A DNA stretch of 64,000 nt from Flavobacterium sp. 245 (GCF_004362055.1 NZ_SNXB01000005.1:186001-250000), one strand, 5' to 3'; positions 16,679 to 26,507 are shown, counted from the stretch's first letter. Notes: generated by a model not told the origin, from the sequence alone. Program-made: numbers and translations.

Positions 16679-19600
16679 TTAGAAACCTACTTTAAGAGTC
16701 ATTATAAATGATTTGCTTCCAGGGTTGTTAAAGTAATCCAACCCGTTAATTCTTGAGCCAGCACCAGTCAAACTAGTTTCTGGGTCAACACCTTTATAAT
16801 TAGTATCTAACCATAAATTTCTTCCGGTAAATGATAACTGAGCCGAATTAATAGCTGTAAATTTTTTGACAATAAAATCATAACTTAAAGTAACATCACG
16901 TAGTCTTACCCAATTTACATTTGTGATAGCTTCTTCTGCAGCTCCACCTCCATCACCTAAGTATTTTTGATAATAATTTTTAGCTGAAATGGCAATATCA
17001 TTTGGAGTCCCATCCGTTTTTACACCAGAAATAATATAAGTATGCTCCCTATCAGCAGAAGCCTCAGAAACTCCAAAATTGTGCAATCTTGCAAGAGTTC
17101 CATTATACACAGCGCCACCATGTCTAAAATCTAATAAACCAGATAATGCAACTCTTTTATAAGAGAAAGTATTTCTCAAACCTCCAGTCCATTTTGGCGC
17201 AGAGTTTCCTAGATTTCCTGTTTCGGATTGTATTAATGGCAAACCGTCTGTACCAATAATTTTTTGTCCGTTTGCATCTCTTTGCCATTTAGTTCCATAA
17301 AAACTACCCAAAGGCTGTCCTTTAACTGCATAATATCCTATTGACCCAAAAGCAGTTTCAATAGAAATTGCATCTAAATTTCCTGAAATATCGGTAACCT
17401 TGTTTTCGTTTTTAGCCCAGTTTGCATTAACATTCCATTGAAATGCATTGCCTTTCTTGAATAAATCATAACCTAACTCAACTTCAATACCTTTATTTAC
17501 TAATTCAGCTGCATTTTGATATACTAATCCAAATCCGCTGGATTGTGGTAATGGCATTCTAATCAATAAATCTTTAGATGTTTTATAATACAAATTCACA
17601 TCTAATGTTAAACGATTTTCTAAAAATTTAGTGCTTAACCCTAATTCATGACCTAAAACTCTTTCAGGTTTTAAATTTTGATTTCCTAAAACGCCCGAAA
17701 CAGACATACCGTTAACTCCATTATACGGAAAACTTAAACCATCTGTGAAACCATCTGTCATAAATGGTTGCGAGAAAGTACTTATGGTATAATAAGGCTG
17801 AGGCGCAATACCAACTTCTCCATAACCATATGTCAATTTTGCAAAACTAGTCCATTCTGGTAAATCAAATGAATTTGTCAAAATCCATGAGGCTGAAGCA
17901 GCTGGAAAAATAGCACTGTTTGCATTTGTTCCATAAGTTGATGACCATTCTTTTCTAACAGAACCTGTTATAAAAAGCTGATTTTTAATATCAAATTCCA
18001 GTTGTCCAAACAAAGCTCTCGACATTATATTAACTTCTGAATTTGAAGCATAAAGCTGGGTCGCATTTGACAAGTTGTACACCCCTCTTACAGCAAGTTC
18101 TTTCCCTCTTGAAAATACATCTGTATTTTGTGAAGAACGCAGATTAAGTCCAGCAGTATAATTTACTTTTAACCAATCAGAATGTAATGGCAGTAATCCA
18201 CTTGCTATAAAATCTCCATAGAATTGCTTATTGTTAATATTATTAAATGCTACTTCTCCAATACCTGCAAGATTATCGCCGTTAGATGAAATTGCATAAA
18301 CTTGTTTTCTGTAATCTGAATAAGCATCTACTCCTCCCTTTGCTGTTAATGATAACCATTCAGCTGGAGAATAAGTTAAATACATATTTCCAAAAACACG
18401 ATTAACATCACTTGTTGCAGGGTTTTCATTGACTGTAAAATATGGATTGTCATAACTCTGAACATAATTCATATTATTTCCTTCCGCATCTCTATAATTT
18501 CTTAAATCATAATTCCCTACAGAGCGTAGTAAACTAAGCATTACTCCAGACACATTACTTCCGTTTTGAGCTAAAGTATTTGTTGTATGCGTATATTGTA
18601 AACTTCCTCCTGTTTTCCACTTATCACTAAGCTTTAAATCTCCAACAACTCTTAAAGTGTTTCTTTTTAAACCAGTTTCCGGAATCATACCTGTTTGTGT
18701 GACATTTCCGTAAGAAGCTCTATAAGTGGCTTTTTCATCACCTCCGTAAAATGATAAATTATTTGTAAATGTTAGACCTTCCTGAAAGAAGTTTCCAACA
18801 TTATCATACATTGGTACGCCAATTTTTTGCGCTGACGGCCCCCAACTTTGAGGTGTACTTGGATTTACTGCCGTTGCTGTTGCACTTGTACCCTGCACAT
18901 ATTTGTTCTGTCTTGCTGGAAGCTGACTTACTTTATCAATTGCTAATGAAGTTGAATAATCAATTCCTAAACCTTTTCCAGCCTTGCCTTTTTTAGTTGT
19001 ATAGATGATAACCCCATTTCCCGCTCTCTCTCCATATAAGGCCGCTGCTGCCGGCCCCTTAAGAACGGATACACTTTCGATATCGTTTGGATTGATATCT
19101 AAAGCTCTATTTGAGTTATTTATCCCAGATAAATTTGCATTAAAAGGATTATCTCCGGCACTGGTTTGACTTGTACTGTTGTCAATTGGCACACCATCAA
19201 CAACAATTAAAGGATCAGATGTTCCTGTAATTGTATTTACACCTCTAATAATAATTTTACTCGAAGCCCCTGGGGTTCCCCCTGAACCAATTACTTGAAC
19301 TCCCGCTGCTTTTCCTGCCAAAGCTTGGACAACATTTTGCTCACCTGATCTTGTAATTTCTTCTGAAGTTACTTTAGAAACAGCATAGCCTAACTTTTTT
19401 TCATCTTTTTTAATTCCTAGCGCAGTAACTACAACACCTTCCAACTCAACTGAATCATCTTTTAGTTTTATATTAATCGAAGAAGAAGTTGCCAAAACTT
19501 CTTGTGTTTTCATTCCGATGTAGCTAAAAACCAAAACTTGATTTGAAGATGCTTTAATAACATACTTCCCATCAAAGTCAGTTTGTACTCCTAACTTTGT

Positions 19601-19744
19601 TCCTTTTACCAAAACACTGACACCTGGTAAAGGTATTCCAGCGTTATCTGAAACAGTTCCTGAAATAGCTTTTTCCTGTGCAAAAATCAATTGCATTCCT
19701 GTTATCAAAAACAACAGCACAATTCTTACAATTTTTTGTTTCAT
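16679..19744 (-). CDS. SusC/RagA family TonB-linked outer-membrane transporter
   Basis: 1021 residues. After signal peptide MKQKIVRIVLLFLITGMQLIFAQ comes a carboxypeptidase-like regulatory domain (about 26-95: ISGTVSDNAGIPLPGVSVLV). A TonB box (LEGVVVTALGI) and plug domain follow (about 115-230: GKAAGVQVIGSGGTPGASSK, ESVSVLKGPAAAALYGERAG), then a large barrel ending in the strand FIMTLKVGF. This is full length for SusC and transports large nutrients with its SusD lid. Promoter TAGATTTG is at 19775-19782, 30 nt before the ATG. No anti-sigma/ECF pair or hybrid two-component regulator is adjacent. Confidence 0.95.
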   Translation of the reverse strand: MKQKIVRIVLLFLITGMQLIFAQEKAISGTVSDNAGIPLPGVSVLVKGTKLGVQTDFDGKYVIKASSNQVLVFSYIGMKTQEVLATSSSINIKLKDDSVELEGVVVTALGIKKDEKKLGYAVSKVTSEEITRSGEQNVVQALAGKAAGVQVIGSGGTPGASSKIIIRGVNTITGTSDPLIVVDGVPIDNSTSQTSAGDNPFNANLSGINNSNRALDINPNDIESVSVLKGPAAAALYGERAGNGVIIYTTKKGKAGKGLGIDYSTSLAIDKVSQLPARQNKYVQGTSATATAVNPSTPQSWGPSAQKIGVPMYDNVGNFFQEGLTFTNNLSFYGGDEKATYRASYGNVTQTGMIPETGLKRNTLRVVGDLKLSDKWKTGGSLQYTHTTNTLAQNGSNVSGVMLSLLRSVGNYDLRNYRDAEGNNMNYVQSYDNPYFTVNENPATSDVNRVFGNMYLTYSPAEWLSLTAKGGVDAYSDYRKQVYAISSNGDNLAGIGEVAFNNINNKQFYGDFIASGLLPLHSDWLKVNYTAGLNLRSSQNTDVFSRGKELAVRGVYNLSNATQLYASNSEVNIMSRALFGQLEFDIKNQLFITGSVRKEWSSTYGTNANSAIFPAASASWILTNSFDLPEWTSFAKLTYGYGEVGIAPQPYYTISTFSQPFMTDGFTDGLSFPYNGVNGMSVSGVLGNQNLKPERVLGHELGLSTKFLENRLTLDVNLYYKTSKDLLIRMPLPQSSGFGLVYQNAAELVNKGIEVELGYDLFKKGNAFQWNVNANWAKNENKVTDISGNLDAISIETAFGSIGYYAVKGQPLGSFYGTKWQRDANGQKIIGTDGLPLIQSETGNLGNSAPKWTGGLRNTFSYKRVALSGLLDFRHGGAVYNGTLARLHNFGVSEASADREHTYIISGVKTDGTPNDIAISAKNYYQKYLGDGGGAAEEAITNVNWVRLRDVTLSYDFIVKKFTAINSAQLSFTGRNLWLDTNYKGVDPETSLTGAGSRINGLDYFNNPGSKSFIMTLKVGF

Positions 19745-19774
19745 TACTTATTTATCTTTTTTGATTATTTGACG

Positions 19775-19782
19775 CAAATCTA
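19775..19782 (-). promoter_or_regulatory. -7 promoter box (TAGATTTG) of SusC/SusD operon
   Basis: This is an exact TAnnTTTG match on the minus strand, 30 nt before the SusC ATG. It lies in a 250-nt gap that otherwise holds only AT-rich sequence and the argS terminator. Confidence 0.6.
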
Positions 19783-19942
19783 TCAAACTAAGATAATTTT
19801 AACAAGAATTATAAGTCTTTTAACATTAAAAAAAGAAAGTTTAATATTACAAATTATTGAACCGAAAGAAAACAAAACATAACGATTTAAGAATTAGATA
19901 CATACAATAAAACTTACAGAAAAAAAATTTTATGAGTAAAAC

Positions 19943-19976
19943 AAAAAAGCCGATAGTTTAAAACTATCGGCTTTTT
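19943..19976 (-). terminator. Terminator of argS
   Basis: AAAAAGCCGATAGTTT / AAACTATCGGCTTTTT is a near-perfect 16-bp stem with T-runs on both sides, 21 nt past the argS stop. Its stem word GCCGATAG is nearly identical to the terminator at 15112-15145. Confidence 0.9.
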
Positions 19977-19996
19977 ATTATCTAAAATTTCTATTC

Positions 19997-21775
19997 TTAC
20001 ATTCTTTCTGGAACCTCAATTCCTAATAAAGTTAATGCTGATTTAATAACTTCTGCAACTTTTTGAGAAAGCTGTACTCTGAAAATCTTCTTAGTTAAAT
20101 CAACTTCACCTAAAATATGAACGGATTGATAGAACGAATTATATTCCTTTACTAAATCGTATGTATAATTTGCAATCAGTGCTGGGCTGTGATTTTGCGC
20201 AGCGTTCTGAATTACTTCTGGAAAAAGTTCGATTTCTTTTACCAATTCTTTTTCTTTTTCGTGAAGCTCTTCGATATTTGTTTTGGCAGAAAAATCAAAA
20301 TCGGCTTTACGAATGATTGATTGAATTCGTGCATATGTGTATTGAATAAACGGACCCGTATTTCCAGCAAAATCAACAGATTCTTCAGGATTGAATAAAA
20401 TACGTTTCTTTGGATCAACTTTTAAAATATAATATTTCAAAGCACCAAGACCAATTGTTTTATACAATTTTGCTTTTTCCTCTGCTGAATAACTGTCTAA
20501 TTTTCCTAAATCTTCAGAAATTTGCTTGGCAGTATCCGTCATGTCCTGCATCAAATCATCAGCATCAACAACAGTTCCTTCACGGCTTTTCATTTTTCCT
20601 GAAGGTAAATCAACCATTCCATATGACAAATGGTATAAATTTGAAGCCCAGTCAAAACCTAATTTTTTCAAGATTAAAAACAACACTTTAAAGTGATAAT
20701 CTTGTTCATTTCCAACAGTATAAACCATTCCACCAACATCTGGCATATCTTTTACACGCTGAATTGCTGTTCCTATGTCTTGGGTCATATAAACTGCAGT
20801 TCCATCAGAACGCAAAACAATTTTGCGATCAAGACCTTCATCTGTCAAATCAATCCAAACTGAACCGTCAGGATCTTTTTCGAAAACACCTTTATCAAGA
20901 CCAACCTGAACAACGTCTTTACCTAATAAATAAGTGTTGCTTTCGTAGTAATATTTATCAAAATTAACTCCAAGATTGGTGTATGTTGTTGCAAAACCAT
21001 CATAAACCCATTGGTTCATCATTTTCCAAAGCTCGATTACTTTTTCATCGCCAGCTTCCCATTTTTTCAGCATTTCCTGCGCTTCAATAATTATAGGAGC
21101 TTGTTTTTTTGCTTCTTCTTCCGTTTTTCCAGTTTCAATTAATTGGTTAATTTCTGTTTTGTAGGCTTTATCAAACTCCACATAATATTTCCCAACTAAT
21201 TTATCGCCTTTTAAATTTGAACTTTCAGGAGTTTCTCCGTTTCCAAATTTTTCCCAAGCCAACATCGATTTACAGATATGAATTCCTCGATCGTTGATGA
21301 TTTGAGTTTTATATACTTTTTTACCAGAAGCTTTTATAATTTCAGCAACAGAATATCCTAATAAATTATTACGAACGTGACCTAAATGCAAAGGCTTATT
21401 TGTATTTGGTGAAGAATATTCAACCATTATTGCTTTGTCTTCTGGATTCGGAGTAACATACCCAAATTTAGTGTTCTCTTTTATTTCATTGAAGAAATTT
21501 AGATAATAACTATCTGAAATAACAATATTCAAAAAACCTGACACGACATTAAAGCGAGCAACTTCAGAAACATTTTCAACTAGATAATTTCCAATTTTAT
21601 TTCCTAATTCAGCAGGATTGCTTTTGATGATTTTCAACAATGGAAAAATGACCATTGTAATATCGCCTTCAAACTCTTTTCTGGTAGTTTGAAATTCGAT
21701 TTTATCAACAGTAACATCAAATAATGCCTGAATGGCGCTTTGTATAGAAGGTGTAAGAATTTGTGATAATGACAT
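19997..21775 (-). CDS. argS: Arginyl-tRNA synthetase
   Basis: 592 residues, usual ArgRS length. It charges tRNA-Arg in the cytoplasm. An N-terminal additional domain (1-85) recognises the tRNA D-loop. The class I catalytic core has VEYSSPNTNKPLHLGHVRNN with HLGH at 130-133. The KMSKS-equivalent is SGKMKSREG near residue 393, followed by the DALR anticodon-binding domain (IQYTYARIQSIIRKA...) to the C-terminus LLGIEVPERM, a typical ending. Promoter TATCTTTG is at 21798-21805 and a strong terminator follows. It forms its own transcription unit. Confidence 0.98.
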   Translation of the reverse strand: MSLSQILTPSIQSAIQALFDVTVDKIEFQTTRKEFEGDITMVIFPLLKIIKSNPAELGNKIGNYLVENVSEVARFNVVSGFLNIVISDSYYLNFFNEIKENTKFGYVTPNPEDKAIMVEYSSPNTNKPLHLGHVRNNLLGYSVAEIIKASGKKVYKTQIINDRGIHICKSMLAWEKFGNGETPESSNLKGDKLVGKYYVEFDKAYKTEINQLIETGKTEEEAKKQAPIIIEAQEMLKKWEAGDEKVIELWKMMNQWVYDGFATTYTNLGVNFDKYYYESNTYLLGKDVVQVGLDKGVFEKDPDGSVWIDLTDEGLDRKIVLRSDGTAVYMTQDIGTAIQRVKDMPDVGGMVYTVGNEQDYHFKVLFLILKKLGFDWASNLYHLSYGMVDLPSGKMKSREGTVVDADDLMQDMTDTAKQISEDLGKLDSYSAEEKAKLYKTIGLGALKYYILKVDPKKRILFNPEESVDFAGNTGPFIQYTYARIQSIIRKADFDFSAKTNIEELHEKEKELVKEIELFPEVIQNAAQNHSPALIANYTYDLVKEYNSFYQSVHILGEVDLTKKIFRVQLSQKVAEVIKSALTLLGIEVPERM

Positions 21776-21797
21776 GTAAACTTATTTTTAAAGTGAG

Positions 21798-21805
21798 CAA
21801 AGATA
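21798..21805 (-). promoter_or_regulatory. -7 promoter box (TATCTTTG) of argS
   Basis: This is an exact TAnnTTTG match on the minus strand, 22 nt before the argS ATG, the same spacing as ffh. Confidence 0.6.
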
Positions 21806-22099
21806 CTGCTTATTCATCAATTACAGAAAATGAATAACATATAAAATCGCACAAAACGTTTAGAATTTCTTAAAAATGCTTCTAAGATGAATGTTAAAAT
21901 TATCAAAAAATTAAAATGCTAATCTCCTACAAAACAGTAGCTCGCAAATTAAAATGAAATTTTTTAAGTTTTTTTTGTAACATATCAATCATAAAAGAGT
22001 CTTAATAGAGACTTTGAATTCATTTAAAGCAAAAAAAAAATCTAACAAAAACAAAAAAACAATCATCATCAATCAAATCAAAATAATCAATTATTAATT
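21806..22099. other. AT-rich intergenic region between divergent argS and OMP genes
   Basis: Nearly 300 nt with no gene. The right half is an A-rich leader (CAATCATCATCAATCAAATC) before the barrel-protein ATG. A near -7 box, AGACTTTG, lies at about 22010. I see no repeat, riboswitch or RNA gene here. Confidence 0.4.
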
Positions 22100-24517
22100 A
22101 TGAAATTAAAATTTTTTCTGTTAGCATTATTCAGTTTAATTGCAACAGCACAGGCCCAGAATTCGGGGACGGTCTCCGGAAAAATTATTGAAAAATCAAA
22201 TAACGCACCGATTTCGTATGCAACTGTTTCTATCAAGGAAAATGGAAAAGTTGTATCTGGAGTGAATACAGATGATAATGGTGATTTTTCTATCAAAAAC
22301 TTAGCATTAAAAAGCTACACTATTGAAATTCAATACATTGGTTTCAAAAAATACGTTGGTTCGCTAATTTTGAGCGAAAACAGAAAAACCGCTACGGTAA
22401 ATGTTTCTCTTGAAGAAGAGGCAACCCAATTAAAAGGTGTAAATATTGTTGCTGAACGTTCAACTATTGAGCAAAAAATTGACCGTAAAGTAATTAATGT
22501 GGGTAAAGATTTAACTACTGCCGGAGCTTCTGCATCTGACATTATGAGCAATATTCCATCTGTAAACGTAGATCAGGACGGAAAACTTTCGCTTCGCGGA
22601 AATGATAATGTACGTGTATTAATTGACGGAAGACCTTCGAATATCGATCCTGCTCAATTATTAAAACAAATTCCATCGACTTCGATCAAAAAAATTGAAT
22701 TGATTACAAATCCAAGTGCAAAATATAATCCGGAAGGAATGTCTGGAATTATCAATATTGTGTTGCACAAAAATGCCAACACTGGTTTCAACGGAAGCTA
22801 CAGTGGCGGTATTACTTTTGGAGAAACTGCAAAATACAATCAGTCTTTAGATTTGAACTACAAAACCGGAAAAGTAAATTTCTTCGGAAATGGAGGCCAA
22901 AACTTTGGTACTTATTTTAACGACGGAAAAATCTATAGATTAGATCAGGATATCAAACAAAATTTAGATATTTCAAACGAAAATGACAATTACCTATACA
23001 AACTAGGTATGGATTATTTGATCGATGATAAAAATACTTTGTCATTCTATACCAATCAAAACAAATCAACTGGAAACGGAAATGTAATTACTGATATTGA
23101 TTACAATAATGGTGATCCAAATATTTTGAATATTTACCAAAATTCAACTTATAAAGGGCCAAGCAGAACAGGAACTTATAATTTAGCATACAAACATATT
23201 TTCAAAAAAGAAGGACATACCTTAGATTTTGAAGGTAATTACAGCGACACGAAAGTTAGCCAAAATGCAACTTTTGACACACAGACAACGAGACCAAATA
23301 ATTCAGTAAATGATGTAGTTTACAGCGATAAAATTGGTGACCAAAGAAAACTGAGTACTTTAAACGTTGATTACGTAAATCCTTTAAACGATAAAACTAC
23401 CCTTGAAGCTGGTGCCGAAGCAAGAATTACAAGAACAAGTAACGATTACAACACTGGTAATCCTCTAGTTCCTGTTGCTGAACAAATTTCAAACTATACC
23501 TATGATACTGATATTTATTCTGCATATGTAACATTTGGTCAAAAATTCAAAAAATTCAGTTATCAATTAGGAACTCGTTTTGAGAGCTACAAAGTTGCTG
23601 CAAACTTAAATCACGGTCAGGATAAATTTAATGATGATTATATTACTTTATATCCTTCAGCTTATTTAACTTATAATTTAAATGAGAAAAACACATTGCA
23701 ATTTAGCTACAGCCGTCGTGTAGACCGCCCAAGTTTAGAGCAAACAAAACCTATTCGTGAGTTTTCTACTCCGTTAGTAACTTCATACGGGAATCCTGAA
23801 TTAAGACCTCAGTTTACAAACTCTGTTGAAGTAAATTACACTAAAACTCTTGAAAAAGGAAGCATTACTGCTGGAGTTTTTGTAAGAAGCATCAATGATC
23901 AAATAAGCAGAACTTTAAGCCCAGATCCAAATGACCCATCTGGATACAAGCAAATTTTAAGTTACACAAATTACGATCACAACAGCGCTTATGGTTTTGA
24001 TGTTTCGTTCAACTACAAATTAACAAAATGGTGGGATATTCAGCCATCTATTGATTTTTCAAGTATTAAACAGCAAGGTATTGTGTTTCAATTTGATCCA
24101 GCAACTGGAACAACTTCACCTCTTGAGCGTAGTGTAACAACGTCAGCATTCAATGCTCGTATGAATTCAAACTTCAAACCAACAAAACGTTTAAGCTTTT
24201 TATTATTTGGTTTTTACAGAGGACCAGTTGACGATGTTCAGCAGGAAAGAAAAGCAATGTACAAAATGGATATTGGCTCACGTTATACATTGTTAGACAA
24301 CAAAATGAATATCAGCGTTCGTTTTAACGACGTTTTCAACACAATGAAATATGCTTTTGACGGAGTTTATCCTTACCCACAAACAGGTCAGTTTACATGG
24401 GAAAGTCAAACAGTTTATTTAGGTTTAACTTATAACTTTGGAGGCGGAAAAATCAAAAATTTACAGCGTAAACAAAGAGAAGATAACACTAATAAAGGTG
24501 GTGGCGGAATGTTTTAA
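22100..24517 (+). CDS. TonB-dependent receptor-like outer-membrane beta-barrel protein (OMP_b-brl_3)
   Basis: 805 residues with signal peptide MKLKFFLLALFSLIATAQAQ. A carboxypeptidase-like domain follows (about 23-105: GTVSGKIIEKSNNAPISYATVSI). A degenerate plug (120-225) carries SIEQ/DIMSNIPSVNVDQDGKLSLRG and VLIDGRPSNIDPAQLLKQIP, then the barrel runs to a Gly-rich tail (NKGGGGMF). The 'NxPSVxVDxxGxxSLRG' signature is typical of the outer-membrane beta-barrel family 3 found throughout Bacteroidota. These are TonB-linked by homology, but their ligands are mostly unknown. It is monocistronic, with a strong bidirectional terminator shared with cutC. Confidence 0.88.
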   Translation: MKLKFFLLALFSLIATAQAQNSGTVSGKIIEKSNNAPISYATVSIKENGKVVSGVNTDDNGDFSIKNLALKSYTIEIQYIGFKKYVGSLILSENRKTATVNVSLEEEATQLKGVNIVAERSTIEQKIDRKVINVGKDLTTAGASASDIMSNIPSVNVDQDGKLSLRGNDNVRVLIDGRPSNIDPAQLLKQIPSTSIKKIELITNPSAKYNPEGMSGIINIVLHKNANTGFNGSYSGGITFGETAKYNQSLDLNYKTGKVNFFGNGGQNFGTYFNDGKIYRLDQDIKQNLDISNENDNYLYKLGMDYLIDDKNTLSFYTNQNKSTGNGNVITDIDYNNGDPNILNIYQNSTYKGPSRTGTYNLAYKHIFKKEGHTLDFEGNYSDTKVSQNATFDTQTTRPNNSVNDVVYSDKIGDQRKLSTLNVDYVNPLNDKTTLEAGAEARITRTSNDYNTGNPLVPVAEQISNYTYDTDIYSAYVTFGQKFKKFSYQLGTRFESYKVAANLNHGQDKFNDDYITLYPSAYLTYNLNEKNTLQFSYSRRVDRPSLEQTKPIREFSTPLVTSYGNPELRPQFTNSVEVNYTKTLEKGSITAGVFVRSINDQISRTLSPDPNDPSGYKQILSYTNYDHNSAYGFDVSFNYKLTKWWDIQPSIDFSSIKQQGIVFQFDPATGTTSPLERSVTTSAFNARMNSNFKPTKRLSFLLFGFYRGPVDDVQQERKAMYKMDIGSRYTLLDNKMNISVRFNDVFNTMKYAFDGVYPYPQTGQFTWESQTVYLGLTYNFGGGKIKNLQRKQREDNTNKGGGGMF

Positions 24518-24560
24518 TCCCACTTTGATTAGTAGATTTTAATAGTTCTTGTAGAAAAAA

Positions 24561-24590
24561 AAATCCTGGAGTATGCCAACTCCAGGATTT
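24561..24590. terminator. Bidirectional terminator between convergent genes
   Basis: The perfect 12-bp stem AAATCCTGGAGT / ACTCCAGGATTT has a 6-nt loop with A/T runs on both sides. It serves the barrel-protein gene (+) and cutC (-). Confidence 0.93.
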
Positions 24591-24609
24591 TTTTATTTTT
24601 ATTTATTGT

Positions 24610-25281
24610 CTATAAAAAATTTCGCAATTCTTTTATTTCTTCTGGATTTGCAATTTCTGATTTATCTGTAATTGCTGAAGAATGATAATAAGTCGGCGTC
24701 AATCTATCCTGCAGTAATTTAATATTTGAAGATCTTAATCCTCCTCCAGGCATAATTTCAATCCGGTCTTTGGCTAATTCCTGAATCAGCTCTAAATCAA
24801 AAATCCCTTCTTCAACATTTTTCCCTCTCCCTGAAGTTAAAATAGTTTTGAAACCACAGTCAATTACATCTTCAAGTCCTTTTTCAATTGAATCAACAAC
24901 ATCAAAAGCACGGTGAAAAGTACAGGAAAGTGGATGCGCTAAATGAACTAATTCTCGATTTTGTTTTTTATTGACTTTTCCATTAGATTTTAAAATTCCA
25001 AAAACAAAACCATCAACCCCCAGCTTTTTATATTGCTTAATATCTTGTTTCATTTCGGTAAGTTCTTCATCCGAATAAACAAAATCACCGCCACGAGGTC
25101 TTATAATCACGTGCATTTTAATATTCACGCTTTCGCGGACTTTCACTACTAAAATAGAATTTGGCGTTGTACCTCCTAATTCCATGTTTTCGCATAGTTC
25201 AATTCTATCTGCACCACTTTCTTGCGCAATCAAAGCTGATGCGTAATTAAAACAGGCAATTTCTAGTTGATTTTTTTTCAT
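24610..25281 (-). CDS. cutC: CutC family protein (copper homeostasis)
   Basis: 223 residues. It is a TIM-barrel protein with the CutC pattern IACFNYASALIAQESGADRIELCENMELGGTTPN at the N-terminus, IRPRGGDFVYSDEE (59-72), TFHRAFDVVD (120-129) and LTSGRGKNV (148-156). The family was named for copper tolerance, but its biochemical function is unproven and the link may be indirect in bacteria. The length is typical, and the ATG at 25281 directly precedes MKKNQLEIACF. The gene stands alone between a terminator and the inverted repeat at 25308-25390. Confidence 0.93.
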   Translation of the reverse strand: MKKNQLEIACFNYASALIAQESGADRIELCENMELGGTTPNSILVVKVRESVNIKMHVIIRPRGGDFVYSDEELTEMKQDIKQYKKLGVDGFVFGILKSNGKVNKKQNRELVHLAHPLSCTFHRAFDVVDSIEKGLEDVIDCGFKTILTSGRGKNVEEGIFDLELIQELAKDRIEIMPGGGLRSSNIKLLQDRLTPTYYHSSAITDKSEIANPEEIKELRNFL

Positions 25282-25307
25282 TTTAAATGCAATCTTTTTT
25301 TCTAGTT

Positions 25308-25390
25308 TGTCATTGCGAGGAACGAAGCAATCTCACCCTAATAAGAAACGTAATATTTCTCGTGAGATTGCTTCGTTCCTCGCAATGACA
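25308..25390. repeat. Perfect 29-bp inverted repeat, 'CATTGCGAGGAACGAAGCAA' family
   Basis: Arms at 25308-25336 and 25362-25390 are complementary at all 29 positions, with a 25-nt loop. It lies between fabH (3' side) and the cutC start. The sequence word is one I recall as a dispersed intergenic repeat in very distant bacterial groups, often mistranslated in spurious genes. It is distinct from the fabH terminator just beyond it. Confidence 0.85.
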
Positions 25391-25407
25391 CAAGCAAAAT
25401 TATAAAA

Positions 25408-25434
25408 AAACCTGCTCCAAAATGAAGCAGGTTT
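25408..25434 (-). terminator. Terminator of fabH
   Basis: AAACCTGCT / AGCAGGTTT is a 9-bp stem that on the minus strand ends in a run of T. It starts 25 nt past the fabH stop. Confidence 0.85.
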
Positions 25435-25459
25435 AAAATATAATGCAAGATGAATTAAT

Positions 25460-26467
25460 TTACCATTTGATAATTGCGCTCGCCCAAGTGAATCCACTTC
25501 CAAAAGCGGCTAAAACTACTGTATCTCCAGATTTTATTTTTCCTTGTTCCCAAGCTTCAGTTAAAGCAATTGGAATAGAAGCTGCCGTTGTATTTCCGTA
25601 TTTCTGAATATTATTATGCACTTGATCATCAGACAATTTAAATTTATTCTGAATGAACTGTGAAATTCTCAAGTTTGCCTGATGCGGAATCAGCATATCA
25701 ATATCTGAAACCTGAAGTCCATTTGCTTCTAAGCCCTCATTGATTACTTCGGCAAAACGAACTACTGCATTTTTAAATACAAATTGTCCGTTCATATATG
25801 GATAATAACTCTCGTCATTAGGATCATTGTCGGCAATAATATCTGTAACCCAGCGCGCGCCCATTCCTGGTGCCTGCAATGCTAATTCCTCAGCATGTTG
25901 CCCTTCTGAATGTAAATGCGTTGATAAAATTCCTTTTGTCAAATCTTCTTCACGGCTTAAAACAGCTGCTCCTGCTCCATCTCCAAAAATAACCGAAACA
26001 CCACGTCCACGTGTTGTCATATCCAATCCTGTAGAATGCACCTCAGAACCAATAACCAAAATATTTTTATACATTCCAGTTTTAATATATTGATCAGCAA
26101 CAGAAATAGCATAAACAAAACCAGAACATTGATTTCTTACATCTAAAGCTCCAACAGTTCTTAAACCTAAATCGCGCTGTACTAAAACTCCAGGTCCTGG
26201 AAAATAGTAATCTGGACTTAAGGTTGCAAAAACTACAAAATCAATATCTTCTTTGGCTACGCCAGAACGTTCTATTGCAATTTTAGCTGCTTTTACTCCC
26301 ATTGAAGTTGTGGTATCTTCTCCACGAATGATATGTCTGCGCTCCTGAATTCCAGTTCTTTCCTGAATCCATTCGTCATTAGTATCAATAATCTTAGACA
26401 AATCATCGTTGGTTACAACATTTGAAGGAACATAATATCCTAAGCCCGCTATTTTTGAATGATACAT
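25460..26467 (-). CDS. fabH: 3-oxoacyl-ACP synthase III family protein
   Basis: 335 residues. It is a ketosynthase III fold with a full Cys-His-Asn triad: Cys114 in NQCSGFVYA, His262 in PHQANLRIS, and Asn292 in GNTTAASIP. FabH condenses acetyl-CoA or a branched acyl-CoA with malonyl-ACP to begin fatty-acid synthesis. The opening YHSKIAGLGYYVPSNVVTNDDL and DEWIQERTGIQERR are standard. Bacteroidota often carry several KASIII paralogues, including ones for other acyl condensations, and no other fab gene is adjacent, so the housekeeping role is likely but not certain. Promoter TAAATTTG is at 26500-26507. Confidence 0.9.
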   Translation of the reverse strand: MYHSKIAGLGYYVPSNVVTNDDLSKIIDTNDEWIQERTGIQERRHIIRGEDTTTSMGVKAAKIAIERSGVAKEDIDFVVFATLSPDYYFPGPGVLVQRDLGLRTVGALDVRNQCSGFVYAISVADQYIKTGMYKNILVIGSEVHSTGLDMTTRGRGVSVIFGDGAGAAVLSREEDLTKGILSTHLHSEGQHAEELALQAPGMGARWVTDIIADNDPNDESYYPYMNGQFVFKNAVVRFAEVINEGLEANGLQVSDIDMLIPHQANLRISQFIQNKFKLSDDQVHNNIQKYGNTTAASIPIALTEAWEQGKIKSGDTVVLAAFGSGFTWASAIIKW

Positions 26468-26499
26468 ATTCTTTTATTGTTTGTTAAAAAATTGGATTG

Positions 26500-26507
26500 C
26501 AAATTTA
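26500..26507 (-). promoter_or_regulatory. -7 promoter box (TAAATTTG) of fabH
   Basis: This is an exact TAnnTTTG match on the minus strand, 32 nt before the fabH ATG. Confidence 0.55.
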
